Assembly (NCBI RefSeq): GCF_000340215.1
Contig: NW_006921535.1
Span: 817,180-881,179, forward strand
DNA: 64,000 nt
Source of the DNA: Pseudocercospora fijiensis CIRAD86
Taxonomy: Eukaryota; Ascomycota; Dothideomycetes; Mycosphaerellales; Mycosphaerellaceae
Reading direction: 5' to 3'
Shown: piece by piece, positions 21,960 to 31,413 of the stretch
How the letters are laid out: every line of letters starts with the position of its first letter
Position numbering within the stretch: the first letter of the stretch is position 1
Position numbers and translations under genes: made by a program
The notes under the pieces: model-generated
The model's input: the letters and a program-made list of their open reading frames with translations, nothing else
Told to the model about the DNA's origin: nothing
Database searches by the model: none

Positions 21960-23093
21960 CACTCTATAGGGTAGTACGGAACCTACAGGGTGTGCTGGAG
22001 CTACCTCGAATTTACTTTCTAGGTTGATCTACTCGCACTTTCAGAAGAGGGAGTTGTGCAAGGGTTATGCAGAACCATCCATTTTGTCGCCTATCATCAT
22101 GGGTGGTTAACCGCTGAAGAAAATAGAAGGTGGGTCACCATCAGGCTTCTTTGGGGAGTTCGTGCCCGTCTCTGCTCGAGCCTCGAGGCGCGAAACCCTT
22201 CTACGTTGGCAATAATGAAGGTCAGCCTGGTCAGAAGGTGGATGACCAAATGCTTACGAACGGCTCCAATCGAATGCCAGTATGGATTGCAAGGTGCCAG
22301 GATTTGGGGCTTAAAAGCATCTCGGGCCCCGAGCAAGGCAGAGCCAAGGCTGTGGCTTTGCGAAAGCAAAATGCGACCCACTCCATGTATGCTGCACACT
22401 GGGCAGCAATGAGCCTTAATTCGATGGTACACTTCACAGCGAGAGTCGATATGGTTCTGACTTCATGACTCGTCTTGGACGGGATTATGAGCAACACCAA
22501 GGGGCAACATGGCATCGCAGAAGCACTTACATACACCATGCGAGAGGAAGAGCAGCAGTCACATCACTCGCGTACTGTCCTGGGAGACGAATCGTGGCTC
22601 TGACGCTCCGAAAGCTGCACCTCCACAACGCCCGCGCTGAATCACAGAAATCAGAACAGATCAGTCAGCGCGCAAGTCCTCAATTTTGCGAGACCAATCT
22701 TCATCGCTCGTCGACAAAAAAAGCAGAAGAGCCGCTGAATTGTGTTACTATTATTATTGACTTCGATTTTGCTGTTAATGAATACTGGAAAGAGTCCCAT
22801 CCATCTGCTATGGCTTTACTACTGCGTCTGGTTGCCGAAATAGTCGGAATTTAGCTCCTCATGCCGCCTTTCATTCTTGAAAACCATTCACGTAGAATAT
22901 AGTAACAAAGTGAAGGTGAAGCTCAGAAGTCGAACCCCATCGCACCACCTCCGTTCCTTCCCGACAACCAATCAGAGCCACGACAATCATGCCAAGACCT
23001 GCCCCGACAGCGACGACATCTCTTACTCTCCGTCACCAAGCACGAGAGCTCAAGACACAAACCCACAGAAACCTCCGCCTCACAGTCTCGAAA
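21960..23093. other. intergenic plus 5' leader of COX7A; no other gene recognised
   Basis: Normal base composition returns here. Overlapping open frames of about 100-130 codons occur on both strands at 22056-22540 and 22465-22854, but they shadow each other and show no motif or splice structure I can support. The last 200 bp are probably promoter and leader of the COX7A gene. Confidence 0.45.
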
Positions 23094-23516
23094 ATGCCTG
23101 TGAAGCCAATTACTGGAGTAAGAGATACCGACATCATCGGCGATCGCGCCGCGCTGGACTGACTGACGCTTCTTCAGATGCTCCGAAGAGGATTGGTCTT
23201 GGACCTCTCCGTTGCTTTCGGTATGTCTTGATATGCTTCAATGGCTGCATTACGGTCACCTCAACATGCTAGAAGACTCACTGACATGGTTTTACAGGAC
23301 TTGGAACTGCTTGCGGCTATTTCTGGTGGTACGGTACGTAGGAGAACGAACGAGCGAGAATTTCTGCCACGACCACGAACGCGATTCACTGCGAACACAC
23401 GCATTGATTCTAATCTCTTGAAATCAGGCTTCCATGTTCCGTCTATCCGCCGCCGCGATTTGTTCTATGCCAAGCTTGAAGATGAGAGGGCGAATGCTTT
23501 TGGTCAGAAGTCATAA
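23094..23516 (+). CDS. COX9: cytochrome c oxidase subunit VIIa (Cox9/COX7A-like), four exons
   Basis: Four small exons (23094-23117, 23178-23220, 23298-23333, 23428-23516) with GT...AG introns of 60, 77 and 94 bp join in frame to a 63-residue protein. It begins MPVKPITGMLRRGLVLDL, has one membrane helix (about residues 15-35, ending in FWWYGFHVP), and ends with RRDLFYAKLEDERA, the typical matrix/membrane arrangement of fungal subunit VIIa. Length matches the family (about 55-65 residues). The protein is a small inner-mitochondrial-membrane subunit of respiratory complex IV. The first exon is only eight codons. Donors are GTAAGA, GTATGT and GTACGT. Confidence rests on all three junctions being in frame and on similarity to the yeast Cox9 pattern. 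Confidence 0.88.
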
Positions 23517-23954
23517 GAGAGCAGAGGAGATGAGGAACGGAGGGGAGGCAATGCGGGGATAGAGACATCCCTGGGGATAGAGAGCGCACTGGGATGGTGT
23601 ACATATATCATGAATGAGCAGTGGTGGCAAAGTCGGGAGAAAAGACAAATCATGTCCCAAAGTGCCTTGAGCAGACTCGGATCATCTTCTGTGACAATAT
23701 GGCGGGCGGCTGCCCATCATCCCACAAGGACACCGCACGTGCGGCAGCAGAATCGCATCTCGGCTCTCGGAAACGGTGAGCATGGAGCAGTGCCATAACG
23801 AGCGCATGAACGCATTGTGCCTGCAACCCATTCCACGCGCATGAGCTGAACAGCCACGGCCTCAAATCTTGAAATCCAAAAGAGGTTGCCGCAGCTCAAG
23901 TGTTGTAATCAACGGCCCCGACCCTCAATGCATACCTGCGCGAGCCGACCTTGA

Positions 23955-24025
<71 letters not shown>

Positions 24026-24965
24026 GAAAGACCAGCCTTAATCGACACGGTCGGAAACGCGGGTGGTAAATAGGCCTCTCGCCCTGCTGTGGCGGAGATC
24101 AAAACTTGAAGAAGCTCTGAAAATTTTAGATTTCATTGCGAAACCAGGAACAATCGCTGGATGCAGCAACATGGCCGTAACAAGAGGCCAAATGCCGAAT
24201 CAACGGTGTCCGCACTCAACAGCATTCAAGTTAGCGGCTAGTGGGAGAGCTACTCGGGGCTGATTTGCCTGCTGTCGTGCGGGTAACGCTAATGTTCGAT
24301 AGTAGGTACTGTGCAGAAAAAGTGTACGAGGACAGCGACGAGGCACTTCGCAACGCTACCTCCACTCTGTTTTGATATACCAAAAACGAAAATACGACAA
24401 TAATGTATAAAGAGGGTGTGCTATACTCGAGGCGCTTTCAAGGCATATACATAGAAAGATTATTATAAGAGGCGGACATATTTCGCGGTAAAGCGGGACT
24501 TACTGTATAGCGCAGAAGCGTACAGAAGTTAGGCTTCAGACTGCCCTGCTTCGCGATACGGTAATAAGGATGTAATAAGCCGAGGCTGTAGACCTATTCG
24601 ATAAGAAGGATCTCCGACTTCTATAGGACGTTTCGAGCGACTGGCTGGCTTGTCGTCGCCTCAGAGGGCAGCGGCGCTTCAAGATAGCTGAAAGCGACAA
24701 AACACGTTTTCCGCCGATGATTTCGTTACCTTTAAGTCTCTGTATTCCCTATAATAAAGACGCGCTTCTTCTTCGCCGTAGAATCTAGGAACTGTCTCAT
24801 ATAAACAATGCTGTTAAATGTGACATTTCCGATTGAAAGCGCTCGATTCCTCAATCCTTGAAGTTCGTATCCATTTCTACTCGAATATGCTTGGACGCTA
24901 CAGAATTTATATTGATCTGGGTTCTGCTCAATGTACGAAAATACTATCCGTGATCCCGAATTGTC
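23517..24965. other. intergenic, includes a long CT microsatellite
   Basis: No gene recognised. The region holds the CT repeat at 23958-24023 and, from about 24360 to 24600, an AT-richer stretch with scattered TATA-like words that might be an old decayed repeat. The 3' end is the downstream region of the minus-strand UstYa-like gene. Confidence 0.45.
23958..24023. repeat. (CT)33 microsatellite
   Basis: An uninterrupted dinucleotide CT run of 66 bp; it causes artificial Ser-Leu and Glu-Arg frames on the two strands. Confidence 0.98.
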
Positions 24966-25902
24966 TCATAAGGGAGAACCTGGGGAAATAATGAAAGCTT
25001 TGTCTTTTGTCCTCCGACTTTCAAGCCAATTGACCACTTCGGCGTGATTCCGACAAACGTGAGCATGGCCCCATCCATCAGTTCCAGGTGCAGCATCTCT
25101 GCCTATGACCCTACCTTCAAGTGTCATGTCTGCATTACACAGGATAGCCTGGCGTAGGTAGTCGAAGCAATGATTTGTGTGAACTTCGGCATGACCATGC
25201 TCGACCTGATTCTCCTTGCCTGTTGGTCCATACCGTATCAAACGATCATATTCATTCATGATCAGATAAAGGCAGTGCAATTGATGTGCCCAAGATACTT
25301 TCCAAAGAGACTGCCCATGTGGGTCCAACCACGGCTCGCTAAGAAGCTGGTTGTGTTTATCATGGACAATATGGACGTCTCCACCGCCCTCTGAGCGAGA
25401 GTTAGTGAAGTGAATCTAAGGCGAGGACCACCCAGTAGCGAAGACTAACTTGGTAGCAAATCTTGCCATCGCTGCCGCACTATCCCAGCCTCGTCCGCAG
25501 AAGTATAGTTGAGAGTATAGAGCTCCAACTGTGGCGAGAACCTGACCGTTTCCGTCGAGACTAAACCCAAAAGGTTGCGTCAGCTTTCCCAGATCATACG
25601 TATCTCCAACAGTGGATTTGGAGAACGACCAGTCATTCCAAGACATTGCCCTACTTACACGAAGGAACACTGCAACTTGCGTCAGAACATGGCTTAGACC
25701 CCAGTCTGTAAAAATGATTGAGTAGAAGACCCGCAGTGGTTATCAGCATGAAGCTGATACTGAACCAGAGTAATCCAAGTTGTCCAGTAGTACATCTTCT
25801 CCTAGTCGTAGTAGCAGATTTTTCTGCGTGAGAAAGGAGCCCCGAGTTCTCAGAATCCCAAACCAAGGCGTGGTTTCCATCGTGTCTAGAGCTGAACCCC
25901 AT
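24966..25902 (-). CDS. UstYa/DUF3328-family protein 1, RiPP tailoring oxidase candidate, three exons
   Basis: Exons 25902-25659, 25560-25450 and 25390-24966 flank introns of 98 bp (donor GTAAGT, acceptor TTTAG, branch CTGAC) and 59 bp (donor GTTAGT, branch CTAAC, acceptor CTCAG). They join in frame to 259 residues. One membrane helix lies at about residues 42-63 after a basic cytosolic N-terminus. The two UstYa hallmark motifs are HQLHC (154-158) and HTNHC (189-193), followed by the family's C-terminal HVCRN...WL. In ustiloxin, asperipin and phomopsin pathways UstYa-type proteins carry out oxidative cyclisation of the precursor peptide. Its start faces the precursor gene across a 739-bp shared promoter, which supports such a role here. 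The substrate is inferred. Confidence 0.88.
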
Positions 25903-26641
25903 GCTTCCGTAAATTGTTCTTTAGCCATTCCTTACGAGTGAGAAATGGGCTCTTTGTTATATCCGACTCCGAGTCTGTGGGTTTATTAATAATCTCACAA
26001 CACATAGATCCTGGTCGTTCACTTCCGACTGTCTCCTAGTGTTGGTTATCCGGAGCTGAATTAGAGGCAACCCCTGCTCGCTTGCGCGACTCCGGGATCT
26101 CAGATTGCACCTGGTCTTTCACTTCTGAGTGTCTCTCGTGTTGTTTATTATCCGCAGCTGACTGTTAATTCGGAGGCGAACGCTGCTCGCTAGTTCTACG
26201 GATCTCAAATTGTAGGGAAAGCCCGTAAAATAGTAGAGTACCGTACAGGCAGGTCCTGCCTGAGGGTGGCCGAGCGAAGCGACAGCTGAGTGAAAGAATA
26301 GTTCAGAAGTTGAAGTGCCTGGCTGCCGGACTGCCTGCTCTCTTGTCCAATCAGGGAACCCCGGCCACGGCTTTCCAACGTCAGCTCGTAAACAAGCAAC
26401 ACCTTCGCATCCTCGTCCGACGACGAATACTCCGGCGTACAGTATGCCTGTTTACTTCGCTTCGCTCGGATATTTTCTCAACCCTTGACTCCTTGTGAGA
26501 GTCCTAAATAAGTATGTGTTCCGGAGCTGAAGCGGTCAACGTATATAAACACTAGACATACAGCGTCTCTTCCCGATGTACTCTACCTTCGTCTAAAAAA
26601 CACGCGGTAGCTGAGTAAATACGCTTCTCAACTTCGTTAAA
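25903..26641. promoter_or_regulatory. bidirectional promoter between UstYa-like 1 and the peptide precursor
   Basis: The two genes start head to head here. The region contains two imperfect direct repeats (26010-26108 and 26110-26214), three CCG(G/C)AGCTGA words (near 26050, 26152 and 26521), and a TATA box TATATAAA at 26542-26549, about 95 bp before the precursor ATG. Several CGG/CCG words would suit a Zn2Cys6 regulator, but no binding site is proven. Confidence 0.55.
26010..26214. repeat. two imperfect ~100-bp direct repeats in the precursor promoter
   Basis: Both copies run CCTGGTC(G/T)TTCACTTC..., then GTGTTG, TTATCCG(G/C)AGCTGA, GCTCGCT and GGATCTCA(G/A)ATTG. They are diverged by substitutions and small indels, so the duplication is not recent. 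They may carry duplicated operator sites. Confidence 0.65.
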
Positions 26642-27303
26642 ATGGCTTACCTCCGCTTCATGTTAGCTGCTTTCCTAGTGTCTCAAGGAATAGTAGATCC
26701 TCTCACAGTAGCTGCAGGTTGGTTACAGAACAAAATACGGTGTATAGAGCTTGTTGATTGATTTCTCATATAGCTCCACTTGGGCTCGATACTCGCAGCC
26801 CTGACAAGGACGCGAAGAACATTGACACGGACTTTGCCTATTTCGGCTTCCGCCGCGACCGAGAAGACGAAGGTGTAAAGGCTCGAGAGGCTGAAAAGGA
26901 CGAGAAGAACATTGACACGGACTTTGCCTATTTCAACTTCCGCCGCGGCCAAGAAGACGAAGGTGTAAAGGCTCGAGAGGCTGACAAGGACGAGAAGAAC
27001 ATTGACACGGACTTTGCCTATTTCAACTTCCGCCGCGACCAAGAAGACGAAGGTGTAAAGGCTCGAGAGGCTGACAAGGACGAGAAGAACATTGACACGG
27101 ACTTCGCCTACTTCAACTTCCGCCGCGACCAAGAAGACGAAGGTGTAAAGGCTCGAGAGGCTGACAAGGACGAGAAGAACATTGACACGGACTTCGCCTA
27201 CTTCAACTTCCGCCGCGACCAAGGAAAGAAGGATGAAGGTCCTGCTCTAAAGGAACGCAAGCCATGGGATGCCGAGAAAGACTTCGCCAACTACGAGTTC
27301 TAA
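26642..27303 (+). CDS. RiPP precursor peptide (dikaritin-like), signal peptide and six core repeats
   Basis: Exon 1 (26642-26717) and exon 2 (26774-27303) flank a 56-bp intron (donor GTTGGT, acceptor ATATAG) and join in frame to 201 residues. Residues 1-25 are a secretory signal (MAYLRFMLAAFLVSQG...TVAA). The rest is five 30-residue repeats starting at residues 40, 70, 100, 130 and 160, each of form KNIDTDFAYFxFRR followed by an acidic DQEDEGVKAREADKDE spacer. Cores are FAYFGF once and FAYFNF four times, each followed by Arg-Arg, a Kex2-type cleavage site; the protein ends with FANYEF. This is the architecture of ustiloxin/asperipin/phomopsin precursors: secreted, repeated, with Tyr-containing cores cut by Kex2. 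Together with five double-HxxHC proteins alongside, it is most likely a cyclic-peptide precursor. The core length and product are inferred. Confidence 0.9.
26815..27264 (+). repeat. five tandem 90-bp coding repeats in the precursor gene
   Basis: Units begin at 26815, 26905, 26995, 27085 and 27175. The inner units are almost identical at DNA level; the first differs most (FAYFGF, DRED) and the last diverges after its core. This pattern points to expansion by unequal exchange. The short inner copies have escaped RIP. Confidence 0.95.
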
Positions 27304-28222
27304 TGCGTGCGGTTGAGAACTGAAGTGAGCTGTCTAGTGGCGTCACTTCATGGGTTGAAACGATGGTAATAGATGGAACGGTGAATAATACGAACCGACT
27401 TGTCGAATTATTTTGCGGCGTCTTCAATCTCAGTCTTTACTCGATCCCAATCAGCGCTCTGCTGTTCATTATGTTCCATGTTGCAAATGCCATTTTTCTA
27501 CGTGTTCAGGTAATTGGTATGATGTCCAACAGGCAATCGTAGTTTCCAACGTTTCTGCCAACGCTTTTCTGCGCGCACGTACAATTTTCTAGTCTGTTTA
27601 TAGCCTTTTGATAGACGTTGCAAGTCTTCAAACCTTGAAACCAAGCCTCAGCAGACACTTTGAACAACAAATCGATCGAGTGCAGCGAGCGAATCGTCCA
27701 CTACTGGAAGTTTGAAGTTCTAGCCAAGCATCAATTGCTAATCACGATCAAGGTTGGTCCATGTCTATCGCGCGATATCCGAGGCTCCAGGCGAGCATGA
27801 TCGGGTAATATGTGGGCCTGCACCATGCATGCGGTATTATATTCGGTCCCCGGGTAAGCGGACGGTAGGGAGCTGTACAGGGTGTGGCCATGTCCGATGA
27901 AATAATGTCCGATGAAATATCCTTATGGTGCCGGTACCAACCCAACCCAACCAGCCAACAGCGGATGAGATCAGTGCATACGAATGCATCTACGACTTTG
28001 GGTCTGGGGCCTGGGTCCATCGAAATTGTCATGATGAGAACTTGGAGGCTGAATTCATTCAAACTCGAAGATACGAATACGCAATGGATCTGGTCGGAGG
28101 GAAGGTAGTAGTTTGCGAAATGGTTTATGTAAATTACAGAGAACAATGAATTTTTTCTTAAACTGGTTTCCCGCTGCAATACCTTCACTCTGCTTCGTTA
28201 TCGACGAACGGGCCAGTTGAAT
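27304..28222. other. intergenic between precursor and UstY-like 2; possible small ORF
   Basis: Mostly without recognisable content. A 15-bp tandem duplication (ATGTCCGATGAAATA twice) lies at 27889-27918. It is followed by an open frame at 27925-28149 (plus strand, 74 codons) with protein-like composition (YDFGSGAWVHRNCHDENLEA and a later YEYAMDL); this could be a fragment or an exon of an unrecognised gene. Confidence 0.4.
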
Positions 28223-28963
28223 TCAGTGAATTGAGTGGTGGAGAATCGAATGTCGTTCACCAGGCCAACAGACTTCTGTGCCAGTTTTCGAATAGCAGTC
28301 GAAGTTCGGTCCCCCCGAAATGCAGCCAAGTGATTCGCGCGAGAAATTCAACGCGACCAGATCAAACACTTCTGGTTTTGGTTTGCTCAACCACCCCAAA
28401 CAGTGTTTCGAGTGGGCAGAAGATCGTGATTTTGAATCTAGCGCATTCGATGTACCGGCTTGTAGTAGCATCCTTTTTTCCAAGATAAATGCACAGTGGC
28501 TATGGTGAAAGTCTGCAGTGACCCAAGCAGTAATCACATCTCCACGCCGAACGTCTTCATCTGCATATGGAAGCTGGCCTTTAGCATCGCGGTAAAATGT
28601 CCAGTTTCCGGCAGCGAGGTATTCGTCAGAGAGTTGCTTCCAATAACAGCGCTCGTTGACCCAATTGTACATCATGGGGTCGAATACACAGCCAGCCTCT
28701 CGAGCTTTCTGCGGAGAATTCGAACATACTCCAAGGAGCGTGGGTTTGTCCTGGATGAAAAGAAACCAGCCCAGTAGCGAGCCAAAGATGAATGTGCAGC
28801 TTGTCAAGAAAATCGTCAACAATACAGTCCACGTCTGACGGTACTTAGATAGTCGATTGAACTGCTGGTCTTGTGGATTTATTCTAACATCCTCGTAGAG
28901 ATCTGTTTTATCACTCCCGTTTGTTGGATGTCCTGGAATGATTTCGTAGTAAGAACTCGCCAT
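28223..28963 (-). CDS. UstYa-like protein 2 (divergent double-HxxHC subgroup)
   Basis: A single-exon 246-residue protein. A soluble N-terminus with Tyr and Asp/Glu residues is followed by a strong membrane helix (about 45-70). A motif C-S-N-S-P-x-x-A-R-E-A-G-C-V-F-D (80-95) is shared with the two other divergent members. Two HxxHC motifs follow: HHSHC (153-157) and HSKHC (184-188). It resembles UstYa proteins in topology and paired motifs but lacks the usual SPYxGxPSxEIDxAW segment. Likely an oxidative tailoring enzyme or partner of one, acting in the secretory pathway; this is an inference from context. The start is set by the first Met of the open frame. It is divergent from UstYa-like 3, with 639 bp between starts. 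Confidence 0.75.
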   Translation of the reverse strand: MASSYYEIIPGHPTNGSDKTDLYEDVRINPQDQQFNRLSKYRQTWTVLLTIFLTSCTFIFGSLLGWFLFIQDKPTLLGVCSNSPQKAREAGCVFDPMMYNWVNERCYWKQLSDEYLAAGNWTFYRDAKGQLPYADEDVRRGDVITAWVTADFHHSHCAFILEKRMLLQAGTSNALDSKSRSSAHSKHCLGWLSKPKPEVFDLVALNFSRESLGCISGGPNFDCYSKTGTEVCWPGERHSILHHSIH

Positions 28964-29602
28964 GCCTTCGTGATATCAATTTGAGTGAGGACGCGGAGGA
29001 GTAAGTGCCAGCTGGGGGCAGAAAGCGGGTGTCTGGCGCGTTAGTTTCCACGCAAAGTACAGACCAGCCGTACAGACTGATGAGGTGTATTCTACAGCGC
29101 TGCCGCTGACTCTTCCGAGTCTTCCCCCTGGCCCCTGGCCGAGCCGCACAGGGATTGAGGATCCGATGTTGTTTAGGCCAAATCCAGAAATTCATGCAAC
29201 ATTCAAAGCGCCAGCGGCCAATTTCAGGTCCGAGAATCGCGTGTAGGGATAGGGCTTGGCAAAGTCTGTAAAGTAGCACAGGAACGGAAGCCGCGGAGGT
29301 ATTAGAATAGGATAGTTCTAGCGCTTTCACTCGGAAGTGCTCAGAAGCGGCTCTAGGATCAAGGCTCACACTCCAACATGGAACAAGCTACATCTCGTAG
29401 ATGCTATCCTTGCAAGAAAACCAGGAAAGAGCAACTAACCACAAGTCCGTCCTAGCAGAAGATTGGGGTCGACTAGACTTATTTCCACTCCATTACGCCC
29501 TTCCTGTCAAGGTCAGGCTCTGCCCAAGACCCACCAGACTCATACTCCCAAAACAGTGACACTGTTACGCCAAACATACAAACAGGACATATCCACAGAA
29601 GC
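28964..29602. promoter_or_regulatory. bidirectional promoter between UstYa-like 2 and 3
   Basis: Shared 5' region of two head-to-head genes. It contains an inverted pair CTTCCGAG (near 29113) and CTCGGAAG (near 29331), and a short Zn2Cys6-like reading frame at 29378-29455. No TATA box is evident. Confidence 0.5.
29378..29455 (+). pseudogene. possible remnant of a Zn2Cys6 transcription factor N-terminus
   Basis: A 25-codon frame reads MEQATSRRCYPCKKTRKEQL then stops. The RRCxPCKxxRK pattern matches the first half of a fungal Zn(II)2Cys6 finger, but the third Cys position is Gln and the second half is absent. In related clusters a Zn2Cys6 regulator is often encoded, so this may be its vestige. 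It is very short, and chance resemblance is possible. Confidence 0.3.
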
Positions 29603-30382
29603 ATGCTACCGCGGCACAACTCACCGGACGAAGAACAGGTCTTCTTGGACGAAGATGTAGGAGAGGAGAAGAAAACTTTACTCAACGACGGTGAGGCAAT
29701 GCTCCTTGGTTCAATGGTACGAAAGCGTACCATTGGTGAACGAAGAAGAAATCTGGACCAGATGGTCAATCTACCTTGGTGGAAATTCGCCCTGGGCGTC
29801 TTAGCAATCTGGGGTTTATTCGAGTTGACGAAGGCCGCAATCCAGCACTTCAAAGCCGGACCGCCCGCAAATGCAGGCAAAGACTATGGAGATCTATCGT
29901 GGTACTGCAGGAGAGATTGCGGCAAATCCTGGGAAGAAGCAGAGCCGAAGGGCTGCGTTTTCGATGAGCTAGAATTTCGCTTCACGCACCCGGAATGCAT
30001 TAATGACGACGCCCAAAAAGACTTCGCCGAGTCGGGCCCTGGGCCAGATGGGAAATGGTTATATGCTATCGACGTGGACTGGAGACATTCTGATGAGGGA
30101 CACGGCAACATTTATAACGGTACGAACATGCACATCATCAACTCGGACGAATTACGAAATATGATTAAGCCCAAGCTCACCGTCTGGCATTCGAATCTGT
30201 GGCATATCTCGCATTGTCTTTGGTACTGGAGAAAAGTGTCGCTAAGTAGATTTGACGGAACATTACTCCCAATGGATCGGGCGGAGGAAGCGGAGCACTC
30301 ATACCATTGCACGAGGATGATCATCAATTATTTGCGGAAGGAGCATCTGACGGATCAGTATAAGACAAGCTTTAGCTTTTAA
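29603..30382 (+). CDS. UstYa-like protein 3 (divergent double-HxxHC subgroup)
   Basis: A single-exon 259-residue protein. An acidic then basic cytosolic N-terminus leads into a membrane helix at about 58-80. The subgroup motif appears as CGKSWEEAEPKGCVFDE (106-122), followed by a Pro-Glu-Cys at 130-132. Paired motifs HISHC (201-205) and HSYHC (232-236) are present with a Trp-rich WHSNLWHISHCLWYW context. It has the same order of elements as UstYa-like 2 and 4, so the three are probably paralogues. A role in modifying the neighbouring precursor is likely by context, unproven by sequence alone. Confidence 0.75.
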   Translation: MLPRHNSPDEEQVFLDEDVGEEKKTLLNDGEAMLLGSMVRKRTIGERRRNLDQMVNLPWWKFALGVLAIWGLFELTKAAIQHFKAGPPANAGKDYGDLSWYCRRDCGKSWEEAEPKGCVFDELEFRFTHPECINDDAQKDFAESGPGPDGKWLYAIDVDWRHSDEGHGNIYNGTNMHIINSDELRNMIKPKLTVWHSNLWHISHCLWYWRKVSLSRFDGTLLPMDRAEEAEHSYHCTRMIINYLRKEHLTDQYKTSFSF

Positions 30383-30531
30383 ATGTACGAAGGTCTCTCA
30401 AGATTCGAAATTTTTGGCTTCGTAGGCAATAGATAGTCGAAGTAATGGATGGCACTCAACGAAGCTCTGCATTCAAAGTCATGATAGTGATGTAGTAGTA
30501 CTGTTCTCTATAGCATTTTCACTTTCTTCTA

Positions 30532-31413
30532 CTAGTCGTGTGTATGGATTCCATCATATATCACTTTGCTGTCCTCGTCACGACAATGAGGTGCTCGTAC
30601 GTGTTCTGATTTACCATGCCAAGCTGGCCTGACCTTGTCCCACTCACTATCCTCCCGCTTTTCCATCCATGAATAATCGCAGGTTGGAAACTTCAAGAAA
30701 AGATGACTGTTGTAGAGCAACGGGTCCATATCAAAGCGAGCCAACATGCGGGAGCAGTGTTGGTAGTGCTCCCAACTCGAGGTCCAATTGTCCATTGGTC
30801 TTTGAAACGCCACGGAGCGCATATATCTGTCATCTCCAGTCAGAATTCTATCTCTTTTGAATCAACTAGACATCAGTCAGGAATGTCGGGCGTACTTTTT
30901 CATAATAAGATCGCAATGTGCCATATGCTGCCACCAAGGCATCCAGGCATCATTCACATTCCCAGCACGGCATTCGGCCACAAACTCGTCATCCGTGTCG
31001 TTGGCGTTAATTGATCGTGAGTACGACCAAGTATCATGCGAGTCCCAGTCATCGCCCAATACATCGTCGTAACACTCGGCCGGTACCCATGCGAAGTTAT
31101 GGAGTTCAAATCGACAGCCTAACTTACGAGCCTCATCAGGTGTGTTCCCGCAGTGATGGAGAGGCACTGGTATTTTCCTTCGGTCTACTGAGCTTTGGGA
31201 AAGTCGTGTGCGGAGTTGCATAATAAGGAGCAATCCAAGGAGTGTCAACAGTAAATTTCCGCCTAGAAGTAGGCCAGTCCTTTTGGTCGGAGACCTGGAG
31301 CTCTTTTGCAGATCATTGCTGCGCAGAGGATGGCTGCTCTGTCCTTCGCCATCGTCGTCGCTGCCCAGGATCTTGGTATAAGCGTAGTCTTTGTGTGAAA
31401 GCATCTCACTCAA
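30532..31413 (-). CDS. UstYa-like protein 4 (divergent double-HxxHC subgroup), two exons
   Basis: Exons 31413-30896 and 30826-30532 flank a 69-bp intron (donor GTACGC, branch CTGAC, acceptor GACAG) and join in frame to 270 residues. A membrane helix lies at about 47-66. The subgroup motif CGNTPDEARKLGCRFE spans 88-103, followed by FAWVPAECYD. The first HxxHC is HMAHC (163-167), just before the splice junction, and the second is HYQHC (193-197) in exon 2. The GTACGC donor is less common than GTACGT but both motifs and the frame depend on it. It is convergent with UstYa-like 3 and divergent from UstYa-like 5. Confidence 0.78.

Noticed and set aside
22056..22854. Open frames of 100-130 codons on both strands
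   Set aside because: They overlap each other in several frames, and I see no motif, signal or splice structure that favours one.
26683..27222. Long repetitive open frame antisense to the precursor gene
   Set aside because: It mirrors the 90-bp coding repeats and has no start, splice or secretion logic of its own; the sense frame has a signal peptide, dibasic sites and proper splicing.
26815..27264. CRISPR-like array
   Set aside because: Regular 90-bp periodicity comes from coding repeats with no distinct spacers, in a eukaryotic genome.
26642..27303. Alpha-factor-type mating pheromone precursor
   Set aside because: The signal peptide, repeats and EA-containing spacers resemble pheromone precursors, but five double-HxxHC genes surround it and the cores are short and aromatic, which fits a RiPP better.
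29479..29880. 133-codon minus-strand frame
   Set aside because: It is antisense to the start of UstYa-like 3, which has clear family features.
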